A stretch of 17,133 bases of DNA from Conidiobolus incongruus B7586 (taxonomy: Eukaryota > Entomophthoromycota > Entomophthoromycetes > Entomophthorales > Conidiobolaceae), in the NCBI GenBank assembly GCA_000697335.1, contig JNEM01006183.1, forward strand, positions 1 to 17,133, read 5' to 3'. Made by a program: the position numbers and the translations under genes. Below the pieces are notes generated by a model. The model had not been told where the DNA came from, ran no database searches, and saw only the letters and a program-made list of their open reading frames with translations. The first letter of the stretch is position 1. Each line of letters begins with the position of its first letter. Positions 1 through 8,841 of the stretch are shown piece by piece.

Positions 1-458
1 GATTCCTTGGGATTTAAGAAAACTTTATCAAATCCTCTTAATCTCTGGAATTCAGGTGAAATAGATCTGTAAATTTGGGTGGCATACATGAGCACTGATT
101 CAGCTCCTGGCATTGATCCTGTATTAGTAACAGTCACGCTCACATCAAGAGTGCTGTTAGGTTGGATTTGACTGCTAGACAAAGTAAGATCGGTGTAGTT
201 GAAGGTAGTATATGACAATCCGTGCCCAAATTCCCATTGAGGATTGTAAGTATCACTGTATCTTCTATAGTTGTTAATGGTAGTCATACTGGCCTTATTA
301 GTATAAGTAATAGGAAGCTTTCCGGAAGGGTTCACGTATCCATAGATGATTTCGGCGATAGCTTGACCACCTTCAGGTCCAACCAAGAAAGAAGTTAAAA
401 TTGCAGATGGAAGATCAGCCACATTATCGAAGACTCTAGGGCGTCCTTGAGAAAGTAC
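1..458. repeat. Identical inverted tract shared with 10555-11012 (458 bp or more)
   Basis: Read on the minus strand, every base from 458 to 1 matches 10555-11012. The first mismatches appear immediately beyond, at 459, 461 and 462. The tract reaches the window edge, so its true length is unknown. It encodes the end of the GH3 C-terminal domain and part of the fibronectin-III-like domain. Confidence 0.95.
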
Positions 459-2171
459 AAGGATGAGAGGTTTGTTAGATTTGGCAAGGAGCTTGACAAG
501 ATCGAGTTGACCTTCTGGAAGACGCATATCGTCAATATTACCAATAAGTTCTGCATAGTTACGCTCTCCAAGACACACTACATTGACATCGCTGAAGCTG
601 GCAGCACCAGAGATTTGCTCAGGAGAAGTATTGTTTAGCCACTTTCCTTCAATATCTACGCTGGGTAAATAGCTAATATTATTTCCACCAATCTTCTTAA
701 GTCCTTGAAGTATAGTAGTTCCCCGACCCTCAAAGAAATCTTCACGGATTGCTCCATTCCAGTTCGAAGCACCCTGCCATGTGAAAGTCCATCCACCAGT
801 TAAATAGTTGAGACTGTCAGCGCAAGGGCCAGTTAAGAATAACTTAGTACTGGGTTTAAGGGGAAGGACTTTGTTACGATTCTCCAAAAGTATCACTGAC
901 TCTCTAGCCATATTTAGGGATGCGGCACGATCTTCAGCACGACCAATAGTTTTAATAAGTGGTGAACTGGGATCAACTTGACCATCAGATCCGAGCAAGC
1001 CAAGCTTGTATTTAAGTTCAAGAACCCTCTTAACATTTTGATCAATAGCTTTAGCTGGAACACGACCAGATCTGACCAGTGAGACCAACATTTCAAAGAA
1101 CTCACCATTGTATGGAACCATACTAACATCAATAGTTCCCAATTTCATTGCCATCACTAATGAATCGTTTAATGATTTGGCAACATGGTGCTGTGAGTGG
1201 AGTTTGAAAATCTGTTCAAAATCAGTTACTAAAGCGCCTTTGAAACCCATTTGCTCTCTAAGCAAATCCACCAATATTTCTTTGCTCTTGACAGCATGGT
1301 TACCGTTGATATCAGAGTAAGATTCCATAGCAGTTGCAATACCAGTGTCAACCAAAGCCTGAAATGGAGGCACAAAATATTCATCTAAAATCCTCTTAGA
1401 CATCCAAGATCCATCAACATCGTGTCCAGATCTTGAGTTGGAGTATCCGATGAAGTGTTTCATTGTACCAGCTACCTTGTCTCCTCGCTTAAGATCACAT
1501 ACACTTTCACCTTGGTAGCCCAAGACGACTTCCTTACCAAGTTCTCCAGCAACATATGGGTCTTCTCCAAAAGTTTCGTAAATACGTGGCCACTGTTTGT
1601 TTACAGCAATATCAGCAAGTGGGCTAAAATTCCAATGTACACCAACCGCTCTTGTATCTTTGGCAGTGATCTCACCAAATATACGTGCAGCAGTTCGGTT
1701 GAAGGTGGCACCCATACCAATCTGCTGAGGAAATAGGGTAGCTCCACGAACGTAGTTAGCACCGTGGACTGAATCAAGACCAAATATCATAGGAATCTTG
1801 AGACGAGTATTTTTCTGGATATAATCTTGGATTTCGTTCATGACTCGAACCCAAGTAGCAGGATCGGCACAGTTGAGATCAGTACCATCGGACAAATTAT
1901 TAAGAAATGATCCTGCAAGTCGTTGTTTGATGTAATAGTCTAATTGAGTTGTATTCAACTTTCCGCTATTGGCGTCGTATAGCTTATTTATATTGATTTG
2001 AGTTAATTGTCCGACTTTTTCTTCAAGAGTCATAGAAGCCATAAGTGCGCCAACTCTAGCGCTCATTTGTGATTCGAATTGTCTTGTATCACATTTTGCA
2101 TTGCTTGGACTTTGTGCATAGATGCAAGATATTAAAAGAAGTGTCAATTGTGAAAAATATCCTGACAACAT
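1..2171 (-). CDS. Secreted GH3 beta-glucosidase, paralogue 1 (3' end cut by window edge)
   Basis: Reading the minus strand from the ATG at 2171-2169 gives an uninterrupted frame of 723 codons to the window edge; about 63 C-terminal residues are missing compared with the 786-residue paralogue at 8842-11202. The family cleaves terminal beta-linked glucose from oligosaccharides with retention. A hydrophobic signal peptide (residues 1-19, ending IYA) predicts secretion or vacuolar delivery. Visible motifs are GLDSVHG near residue 133, RIYETFGEDP at 196-205, KHFIGY at 238-243, VTDFEQ with the presumed nucleophile Asp317, DVSMVP, GGWTFTWQG at 459-467, and GERNYAE with presumed acid/base Glu541. FGHGLSY at 648-654 precedes the fibronectin-III-like domain. 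There is no intron and no indel relative to the paralogue. Its variable stretches differ from the paralogue at roughly 15-25% of bases in lines I counted, while three tracts are identical. Assignment to GH3 is firm; the exact substrate is not readable. Confidence 0.95.
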   Translation of the reverse strand, partial: MLSGYFSQLTLLLISCIYAQSPSNAKCDTRQFESQMSARVGALMASMTLEEKVGQLTQININKLYDANSGKLNTTQLDYYIKQRLAGSFLNNLSDGTDLNCADPATWVRVMNEIQDYIQKNTRLKIPMIFGLDSVHGANYVRGATLFPQQIGMGATFNRTAARIFGEITAKDTRAVGVHWNFSPLADIAVNKQWPRIYETFGEDPYVAGELGKEVVLGYQGESVCDLKRGDKVAGTMKHFIGYSNSRSGHDVDGSWMSKRILDEYFVPPFQALVDTGIATAMESYSDINGNHAVKSKEILVDLLREQMGFKGALVTDFEQIFKLHSQHHVAKSLNDSLVMAMKLGTIDVSMVPYNGEFFEMLVSLVRSGRVPAKAIDQNVKRVLELKYKLGLLGSDGQVDPSSPLIKTIGRAEDRAASLNMARESVILLENRNKVLPLKPSTKLFLTGPCADSLNYLTGGWTFTWQGASNWNGAIREDFFEGRGTTILQGLKKIGGNNISYLPSVDIEGKWLNNTSPEQISGAASFSDVNVVCLGERNYAELIGNIDDMRLPEGQLDLVKLLAKSNKPLILVLSQGRPRVFDNVADLPSAILTSFLVGPEGGQAIAEIIYGYVNPSGKLPITYTNKASMTTINNYRRYSDTYNPQWEFGHGLSYTTFNYTDLTLSSSQIQPNSTLDVSVTVTNTGSMPGAESVLMYATQIYRSISPEFQRLRGFDKVFLNPKE
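781..966. repeat. Identical inverted tract shared with 10047-10232 (186 bp)
   Basis: The minus strand of 966-781 equals 10047-10232 with no mismatch. Differences resume at 967 on one side and 780 on the other. It encodes the linker between the two GH3 domains and the start of the C-terminal domain through GGWTFT. Confidence 0.93.
1492..1634. repeat. Identical inverted tract shared with 9379-9521 (143 bp)
   Basis: The minus strand of 1634-1492 equals 9379-9521 with no mismatch. Flanking mismatches are at 1635 and 1491. It encodes the stretch around RIYETFGEDP in the catalytic barrel. Confidence 0.93.
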
Positions 2172-2268
2172 TGCGAATTATTTATAATATGTATTGAGTA
2201 ATTTTACCTGAGTTTAAATAATAAAATATTAATTAAAATAAATATATTAAATAAATTTTTGATTGTTA

Positions 2269-2284
2269 TCACTTAGCTAAGTGA
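2269..2284. promoter_or_regulatory. Perfect 16-bp palindrome upstream of GH3 paralogue 1
   Basis: TCACTTAGCTAAGTGA is its own reverse complement. It lies about 100 bases upstream of the start codon, between the possible TATA box and the ATG. It contains G/C positions that simple AT-rich drift would not favour. A dimeric transcription-factor site is one reading; a short hairpin in the 5' leader is another. No matching palindrome was seen upstream of the second GH3 gene. Confidence 0.35.
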
Positions 2285-2307
2285 AGCTTAATTTCAATGA
2301 ATTAATT

Positions 2308-2316
2308 CTTTTTATA
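2308..2316 (-). promoter_or_regulatory. Possible TATA box of GH3 paralogue 1
   Basis: TATAAAAAG reads on the minus strand about 140 bases upstream of the ATG at 2171. It is a better match to a TATA box than the surrounding AT-rich sequence, but chance matches are frequent at this composition. No initiator element was recognised. Confidence 0.3.
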
Positions 2317-3475
2317 CTTTGATTAAAATATCATCCAAACTAAAGTTCTATATTCAATTACATCATTTTAACTATTAAATGTAAACAAAGCGGCCATACT
2401 ATATTTATTATAACATTACTAGTAACAAACCTTGCGTATTGTCATATTGTCTTTGCTTAATCCTAAGAAATACTTCCGCTCAAAATCCTAAATTGGTTAG
2501 CACATTAATTATAATTAACTATTCATGAGTGTTAAAATTTAGCAGAATTAATTTTGGTGTTTAGTGGAATTTAATTTTAATTCAGGGTTAACCATGTGGT
2601 TTTTTGTTGACATTCCATTCACCCAGTCACAATTCTATATTTGGAAATTGTCCATCATCAATTGAATTTTCTAATAATTTTAATAGAAAAATTGATTTCA
2701 GTATCTGATGGAATAGATATGGTTTTTTACAAATTTAATAAAAATAAATTATAATTATTCAATAAGATCATATGTAGCATATTGCTCCTTATATATTTTT
2801 AACAATGTCCCTTGAAACCGCTATTAATGCAATTTAATAAAATTTAATCTATTAACATTTTATATTGTCGATTTTTCGTAAAAATATAAAAATCAGAGTA
2901 AATTGTATATATAAATATAAATATATTTACTATTTAATATAAAATTATAAATTTAACTTTAAAAATTTTAAAGAATATTAAACATCCCAAAAAATTTCAT
3001 TGGTTAAATAAGATTTATGAAAACAAATATTCATATCCAATTTGATGCCAAAATATGTTTTTATTAATTCTTTTTTATTTAGTAAAAGTGAATAATGATA
3101 TTTTTATTCATCACTTTAACATGGTATAATAGTGATTTAAATTTAAAAAATCAGCATCTATTTTATAATTTATTCAGTATTGAAAAATTATTTCAGTTAA
3201 AATATTTTATATTATTCCTATTAAGTGTTTACTGATATTTTACAATTTTCTAGATAAATTTATCATTTAAATTCACGAATACACATTTACTTAATTTCAT
3301 TAAGAATTAAATACACTTTCATGTCAATATATAACAAACTAAATTTTATTTCAATATATAAAATTAGTATACCTCTAATACTGAATTATAATTCATATTA
3401 TATTGAAACATAATAATTAGAGTAATAATTATCATATATCTCAGATATTAACAATATTTGAGAAATAAGTGTGCT

Positions 3476-3839
3476 GATCAGAAATAGTTTTTGGAGGTAA
3501 ACCTGGATAATTGGCTATAAAATGAGTTGAAAGAGATTGTATTAATTCTGTCAATTAGCGGTGTATTATCCTAGTGCTGGAAACTGAGATAATTATATTG
3601 AGTTAAGCTTGATTGTTTATAACTTATAGTATTTTGATATTGTTTATTTAGAATTATGTTTAAAAGTTAATTATAAAGATTTTGATCTAATTTCCTTTAG
3701 CTAGAAAAAGTATGTTTTCTCCCCTCTGTTGTTGGGATAAGATCTGATAAATTTGAGAGAAAATAGGATAAGAGGCAAATTGTGAGTAATAGAAATAAAA
3801 AGTTAAAGGTATAAGGAATAATTTGATAGGGACGTGACA
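3476..3839 (-). mobile_element. Possible solo LTR fossil, Ty3/Gypsy-like terminus
   Basis: Reading the minus strand from 3839, the sequence opens TGTCACGTCCC, which resembles the common start of Ty3/Gypsy long terminal repeats. It runs through a compositionally distinct stretch toward about 3476. The far end is not clearly defined, no target-site duplication was identified, and no convincing retroelement protein lies beside it. If it is an LTR, it is an old, decayed solo copy. A host non-coding RNA or unrelated island is also possible. Confidence 0.22.
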
Positions 3840-4055
3840 AGCGGGGAGGACCCGGATCTGGGTGATCTCGGTATTAATCGCTCAAATACCGGATTTTTAT
3901 GGTGTAGGTCGGGTAAAGTGATTTAAGAATTGCTGAGGTGGCTTGACTGTATGGCGAATCACCGAATGAAAACTAATTCTGTATGTGAAGGACAAATAAT
4001 AATTACGTTCAAGTGCTGTAAGGATACTTGATGAGAGTAGAGGCTGCGGCCACAT
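3840..4055. other. G+C-richer island of unknown origin, with a hairpin
   Basis: Around 3835-3930 the composition approaches half G+C by eye, in contrast to its surroundings. A hairpin at 3869-3891 has a 7-bp stem (CGGTATT with AATACCG) and a 9-base loop. GGGGAGGA at 3843-3850 is nearly the reverse complement of TTCTCCCC at 3717-3724. No open frame of useful length or tRNA-like boxes were found. It could be the flank or internal end of a retroelement fossil, or a structured RNA. Confidence 0.4.
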
Positions 4056-5620
4056 ATCAATATGTATTAATTAATAACTATTACCAAAATATTCAAATAT
4101 ATATCAATATGGGAAACTTCTTTCATTATTTAGTTGAATATTGAATTAATTTGTTGATTAAGTCAATTACTACACTTCATAATCTTTGAGGAAATCATCT
4201 AATATATTTTGGCTGATGCATATTTATTTGATATTCAAAGAGTTAATGAATGAAATAGATTAGAAAGTTGACTAACTATAGTATATCAATAGATATTATT
4301 TTAAAACTATCAACCATAATGTGTTGTTTTTCATCATTGAAAATTATAAACACATATGCAATGTATTAAAATAAAATTTTTCTACAATTCTCTACATGAA
4401 AATATTCAATGTCAATTCTGGTGAATACATTTATATATTGATTATCTGAATAATTTTTAGATTGTTAATTTTACAATTTATGGGTTGATATAATATTTTT
4501 ATATTAATACCTGAATATTTTGAAATATCAAAATAATGATATTATTAAATAAAGGAATTTAAATTTCTATCCTTATGAATACTATTCTAATATAAAATAT
4601 ATTGCTTTTCCAATATTCAATAACCTTCACACATCTGAAATTATTATAAAATTTCTGATCCAAAGGTAATATATATATATTATAATATTATTGCTAAAAA
4701 TTATACACACCATTCTATAAATCTATAAACAAAAATAAATATGATTCACATAATTTAACTTGAAAATTTTATAATTTTGAAATTATAATAGATATCAAAT
4801 CATATAAAATTATACTACCGCCAGTTAATATTAAAATGAATAGATTTCAAAGTATCAATGAACCAATGGATTCAAAATTATAGTTTGTCTAGTATAATAC
4901 ACTAATGTTGAAGTCAGAGAAGCTGATCCTATTTTCAATATTGATGGAAATTCTTAACCTCAACATAAATGTTTAATGAAAATGTTATACAAAATGTCAG
5001 AATAGATTATACTATGAGATTTGAAAATTTTCCCAAAAATATTTATCTAGTATTATCATATACATTCCCAAGGATAATATTTTGGAAATATAATTATTAG
5101 ACTTTGAATAATCTAAAATTAATTTTGCATTTGGTAATTTCCTTAGAATTATAGACGATATCAATTTAAACAAATCATTGTATTTGATTAAAATAATACA
5201 ATTTTCTTAAGCTTGATATTGTCAGTTGAAAATGCCATAATATATTAATTATTAAATTAAAGAAGTAATATATTTCAAAATCATTTTACTCAAACCTCAA
5301 AAAGCATATACAAAATATATTAAATGATTTCAAATAATAATAAAGACAGTTTGTCACAACTAATGTGATATATATGGATCCATCTTTTGTTAGATCTTTA
5401 TTTCTATTTTGGATTCAGTTTTAAAGTAAATATTTTAAAATGTAGTCTTTTTTGATCAATTATGTCATATTATTATAGTTATGTGTTATAATATTAGGAA
5501 ATTAAGGAGACAGAATTTTAAAATAGAAATATTTAATAATAAACTTGTTGATACATAATTTGTTATCAAAGTCTAGTTTTAAAAAATATTGATAAAATAA
5601 AATGAAAACAAAATAATACT
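4056..5620. other. AT-rich spacer, nothing recognised
   Basis: AT-rich sequence without an open frame worth reporting. It includes a short (AT)6 run at 4669-4680. No RNA gene, repeat family or protein relic was recognised on either strand. Confidence 0.6.
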
Positions 5621-6220
5621 TTGACATTCTTGTAGCAAGGGCTGTTCCTGGAATTTCCACTGGTTCTTAGCACGTCAACCAATATTTAATCAAGGCCTCG
5701 GTAAACTATCACTTGCAGCAAAGGAATTTAAATATTATTTTACAATAGTATTTAATTAAAAACAGTACAGCACTAGGCACACTATTATCATTCTTAATCA
5801 AAAATAAACCATTTTGACTGCTTTTCCGCCTCTACAATACAAAATTCAAGTTGGAATCTCATCAAGCAGTATTAGGTATTGGAAGAGAGCTGAAAATGTT
5901 CGAACTATATGAACTGTACATGGACTTAAGCTTTACTTAGTCTGTAAAATTAAATAACTTTTTGCTCAAATAAAAAGCAACACCTAACCAAAAAATATGC
6001 TATCAAAGGTTCGTTAAATCATACAAAATAAGACCCCAAATGGCAAGTCTAATACCTTAAAAATGCTTCCCTGAACATGAAGTTATTTGAATTGCTAAAT
6101 CAAGGTTTTATTACAAGAATCATTTCTTATAAGCCTTATTAGAACAAGTATATAAAGGAGCTATTTCTGGAAGTATCATTGGGTATATGCATAGGCTTTT
6201 TCACTATAAATTTGAGTTTT
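5621..6220. other. Slightly G+C-richer stretch, possible decayed coding relic
   Basis: Composition is less extreme than the neighbours, especially at 5630-5720 and 5800-6200. Plus-strand frames give short protein-like phrases broken by stops (for example VYKGAISGSIIGY near 6150), but I could not match them to a family. It may be an old gene or transposon remnant, or simply less AT-rich spacer. Confidence 0.25.
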
Positions 6221-6582
6221 TTAAATTAACTATTAAATAACAGATAAAATTATCATTCTAAATAAGACACTAATCGGTATAATTCAACAAAAAATATATG
6301 AATAGTTTCTTCATAATTTGTAATCATCTCGTGGCTATCAGGAGATTAGTTCTGCGATTCCTTATATACAATCCTAAGTTTTTATTTACTTTTAATTAAG
6401 CAATTTATACTTAAAACCCAGTTTAAAGTTAATTGAATGATATAAATTCCCTTAATTAAACTAAAAAATAGGTCCTCTCTTTTTCTCTCAATATCTTGAT
6501 ATTCTGTTCTGATTATTATTAATCACTGCTATTCCTTAAGGTTCGGGATTATTTCTATCAGTATTTTAATATATATAATACT

Positions 6583-6600
6583 ATCTACTAGATCTACTAG
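6583..6600 (+). repeat. Two tandem copies of a 9-bp unit
   Basis: ATCTACTAG occurs twice back to back. This is a minor local duplication with no evident function. Confidence 0.7.
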
Positions 6601-6747
6601 CATATTCAAAGTCTAAATAAACTTAATGATAATTTGATTACATCATCACTAATTGAAGTCCTCCAAAACATATCGAATTTACCACCTACTGTTTCATTGG
6701 CAAAATATAATTCATTAAATTTGGTCAATAAGAAAAAAATAAAATTC

Positions 6748-6786
6748 AATATAAAAAAGAAAATAAATAAAATATAAAAAAGAAAA
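6748..6786 (+). repeat. 16-bp direct repeat in an A/G-rich tract
   Basis: AATATAAAAAAGAAAA occurs at 6748-6763 and again at 6771-6786, within a tract (about 6726-6800) that is nearly all A with some G. The tract makes the opposite strand rich in T, which creates an artificial hydrophobic frame there. Such tracts usually arise by slippage. Confidence 0.7.
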
Positions 6787-8712
6787 AACTTAGAAAAACT
6801 AACAAATTTAGACTTTTTCAGATATTGGAACAAAAAAAGTATTAATGAAGTTATTTGGAAAAATATGATATACCTGCAACTTATGTCTTAAGTTTAAATG
6901 TAACAGTGTATCCTAAACCAAAATATTAAAATCAAAATATTAATATTCAAATTACAAGGATAAAAAACAATGAGTATTAGAAAATTTTTATTATGTTTAA
7001 GATGAAACATTAATTTTTTAAAAACATCTACTACCAGTTTTTCTATGCAAAAGAGAGCATTCAAATATAGATAAAAGGTAAAAATTAATACGAATCAAAT
7101 TAATAATTATTTTGAATATTGGAAGGCAAATGTTTTTATCATATAAATTTTGATGACAAATGAAAGTAAAAAATTGAAGCATTTCCAGAAATACTCTATC
7201 ATAATTATTATTTTTATAAGACAATGAATGATAAGTTTGACCGTTGTATATTAGTAACATTAGAAATTATAGTTGATAACCAAGCAGAAAGTAAAAAATT
7301 TAAACTATTTTGACCTTAGCCACAGAATACAAACCATTATAATAAATTAGTCTCTTCTTAGTTTCTTTATTAAACAAAGAAAAGATATCAAGAGAGGTTA
7401 TCAACTTAATTATACTTATATCCATCTATAAATTAAATGGCCTTAAAAATTATTTATCAAGAATAATATATCATAAAAAATAACTCAATTAAACAAGTTA
7501 CACAAGTAACCTATCAAATTGATTGTTAAAGAACATCACACTATTTTAAATCTTGAATTTAAGACTCGAGGAATAAGGAATGATGAGAAAAGTCAATTAA
7601 TGCACTAGGAGTAACAACAAATGAGAAATGTTAAAATAGTCGTATTACAAATTTAATCCAAAATTTACTTAGCCCAATAAGAGAGTACTGTTAGTTAAAG
7701 TCTACCATTTGTAATAAAAATCACATAAGAAAAACATATAATGATCCTAAAAATCTGCACATTTAAAATAGATAAAACAAGATTTTGAAATATCATTAAT
7801 AAATATAAAGACGGATCAAGAAATAAATAGTGCTAGAAATTACCGCTTCATTATTTAATAAATAATCATGTTAGCCTTCGAGGATTGGTGTTTGGGTTTA
7901 CCTCTTTGGGGATTTTTAAACTCTATTTAAGACTTGGATAAAAATGATCAAATTTAAGCAACTTTGGATAAATTCAATAATAAATGAGGACTTAAATCAA
8001 GGGTATGCTTGAGCCTTTCATATTCCTTATGTTTATTGATTATCAATTCTAATTAATACTAATTTTAACTAATGTTATAATAATCATGAAAGTATTTTCA
8101 ATCATTTTCCAAATCTTTTCATAATCTATTATTTTAAAAATGAAAATTACAAAACCAAATTGATACAGTTTTTTTGAATATAATATAGTAGTTATTAAAT
8201 TTAAAAAATGCATTTCATTATATAACGAATAATATTGTCTAAAATGTAATCAATCAGAACAAATAAGAAATCAATATGAATCAATAATTTATAATATAAC
8301 ACATAATTAAACCCATATATAAAATTCAATTTGAATTGAATATTTAGTTTGATTCTGATGGATGTTAAATAATTTGATCGATTCAATGATTTTAAGGTTG
8401 ATCAACAATATAAATAACTTTGCTTTAATATGAATTCCAAGTCACTTGATCAACTCTTTCTCAACAAATGTTCTCAAAAAAAACTTAAAATTTAAATTAA
8501 CATTTGTAGAAATTTCTTGTAATAAAATGTATATTTATAATTCCGAATGAGAACTCTATATGCAAGTGCTTATTATTGAGAATTATACCAATTTGATATA
8601 CAATAGAAAACTGACTGGATATGTGATATTTATTTTATGGCGGAAAATGCATTTAAACTTATTAGCATTATGTGATGTAATTCAACCTTAGATAAGATGT
8701 TAAATATTGCAG

Positions 8713-8721
8713 TATATAAGG
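8713..8721 (+). promoter_or_regulatory. Possible TATA box of GH3 paralogue 2
   Basis: TATATAAGG lies 129 bases upstream of the ATG at 8842, a spacing similar to the TATA candidate of the inverted paralogue (about 140). Beyond a short similarity just before the ATG (TAATTC followed by two bases and AATG), the two upstream regions no longer look alike. Confidence 0.3.
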
Positions 8722-8841
8722 GATGGACTTAAGTCAAAAATTTAAAATCTACTCATTTATAACTAGTAAATTTAATTAAATTTAAATATATTAATCAAAA
8801 GAAATTATTTTCATCTTTTATTGATATATTGGTAATTCAGA

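Larger units (their letters stand above)
2172..3475. other. AT-rich spacer with GH3 paralogue 1 upstream region
   Basis: No coding frame of note is present on either strand. The part nearest 2172 should hold the promoter of the minus-strand GH3 gene, including the palindrome and TATA candidate listed separately and a GTAAACA match at 2381-2387. The remainder is AT-rich with short runs and nothing recognisable. Confidence 0.6.
6221..8841. other. AT-rich spacer up to GH3 paralogue 2
   Basis: The only frames are short, AT-driven and lack recognisable domains. Two small tandem repeats are listed separately. The final 150 bases should contain the promoter of the GH3 gene starting at 8842. No tRNA, rRNA or transposon feature was seen. 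Confidence 0.6.

Noticed and set aside
447-638. 63-codon plus-strand frame within the left GH3 gene
   Set aside because: Antisense shadow of the GH3 coding sequence.
1-2171. Introns in the left GH3 gene
   Set aside because: The frame is open throughout and aligns without gaps to the intact paralogue, so no intron is needed.
6606-6833. 75-codon hydrophobic minus-strand frame resembling a membrane protein
   Set aside because: The hydrophobicity comes from an A/G-rich slippage tract read as T-rich codons (Phe, Leu, Ile); there is no domain, promoter or conserved motif.
7018-7260. 80-codon minus-strand frame
   Set aside because: Composition is that of random AT-rich DNA, with no recognisable motif.
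8201-8386. 61-codon minus-strand frame rich in Ile, Tyr and Asn
   Set aside because: Typical chance frame of AT-rich spacer, with no supporting signal.
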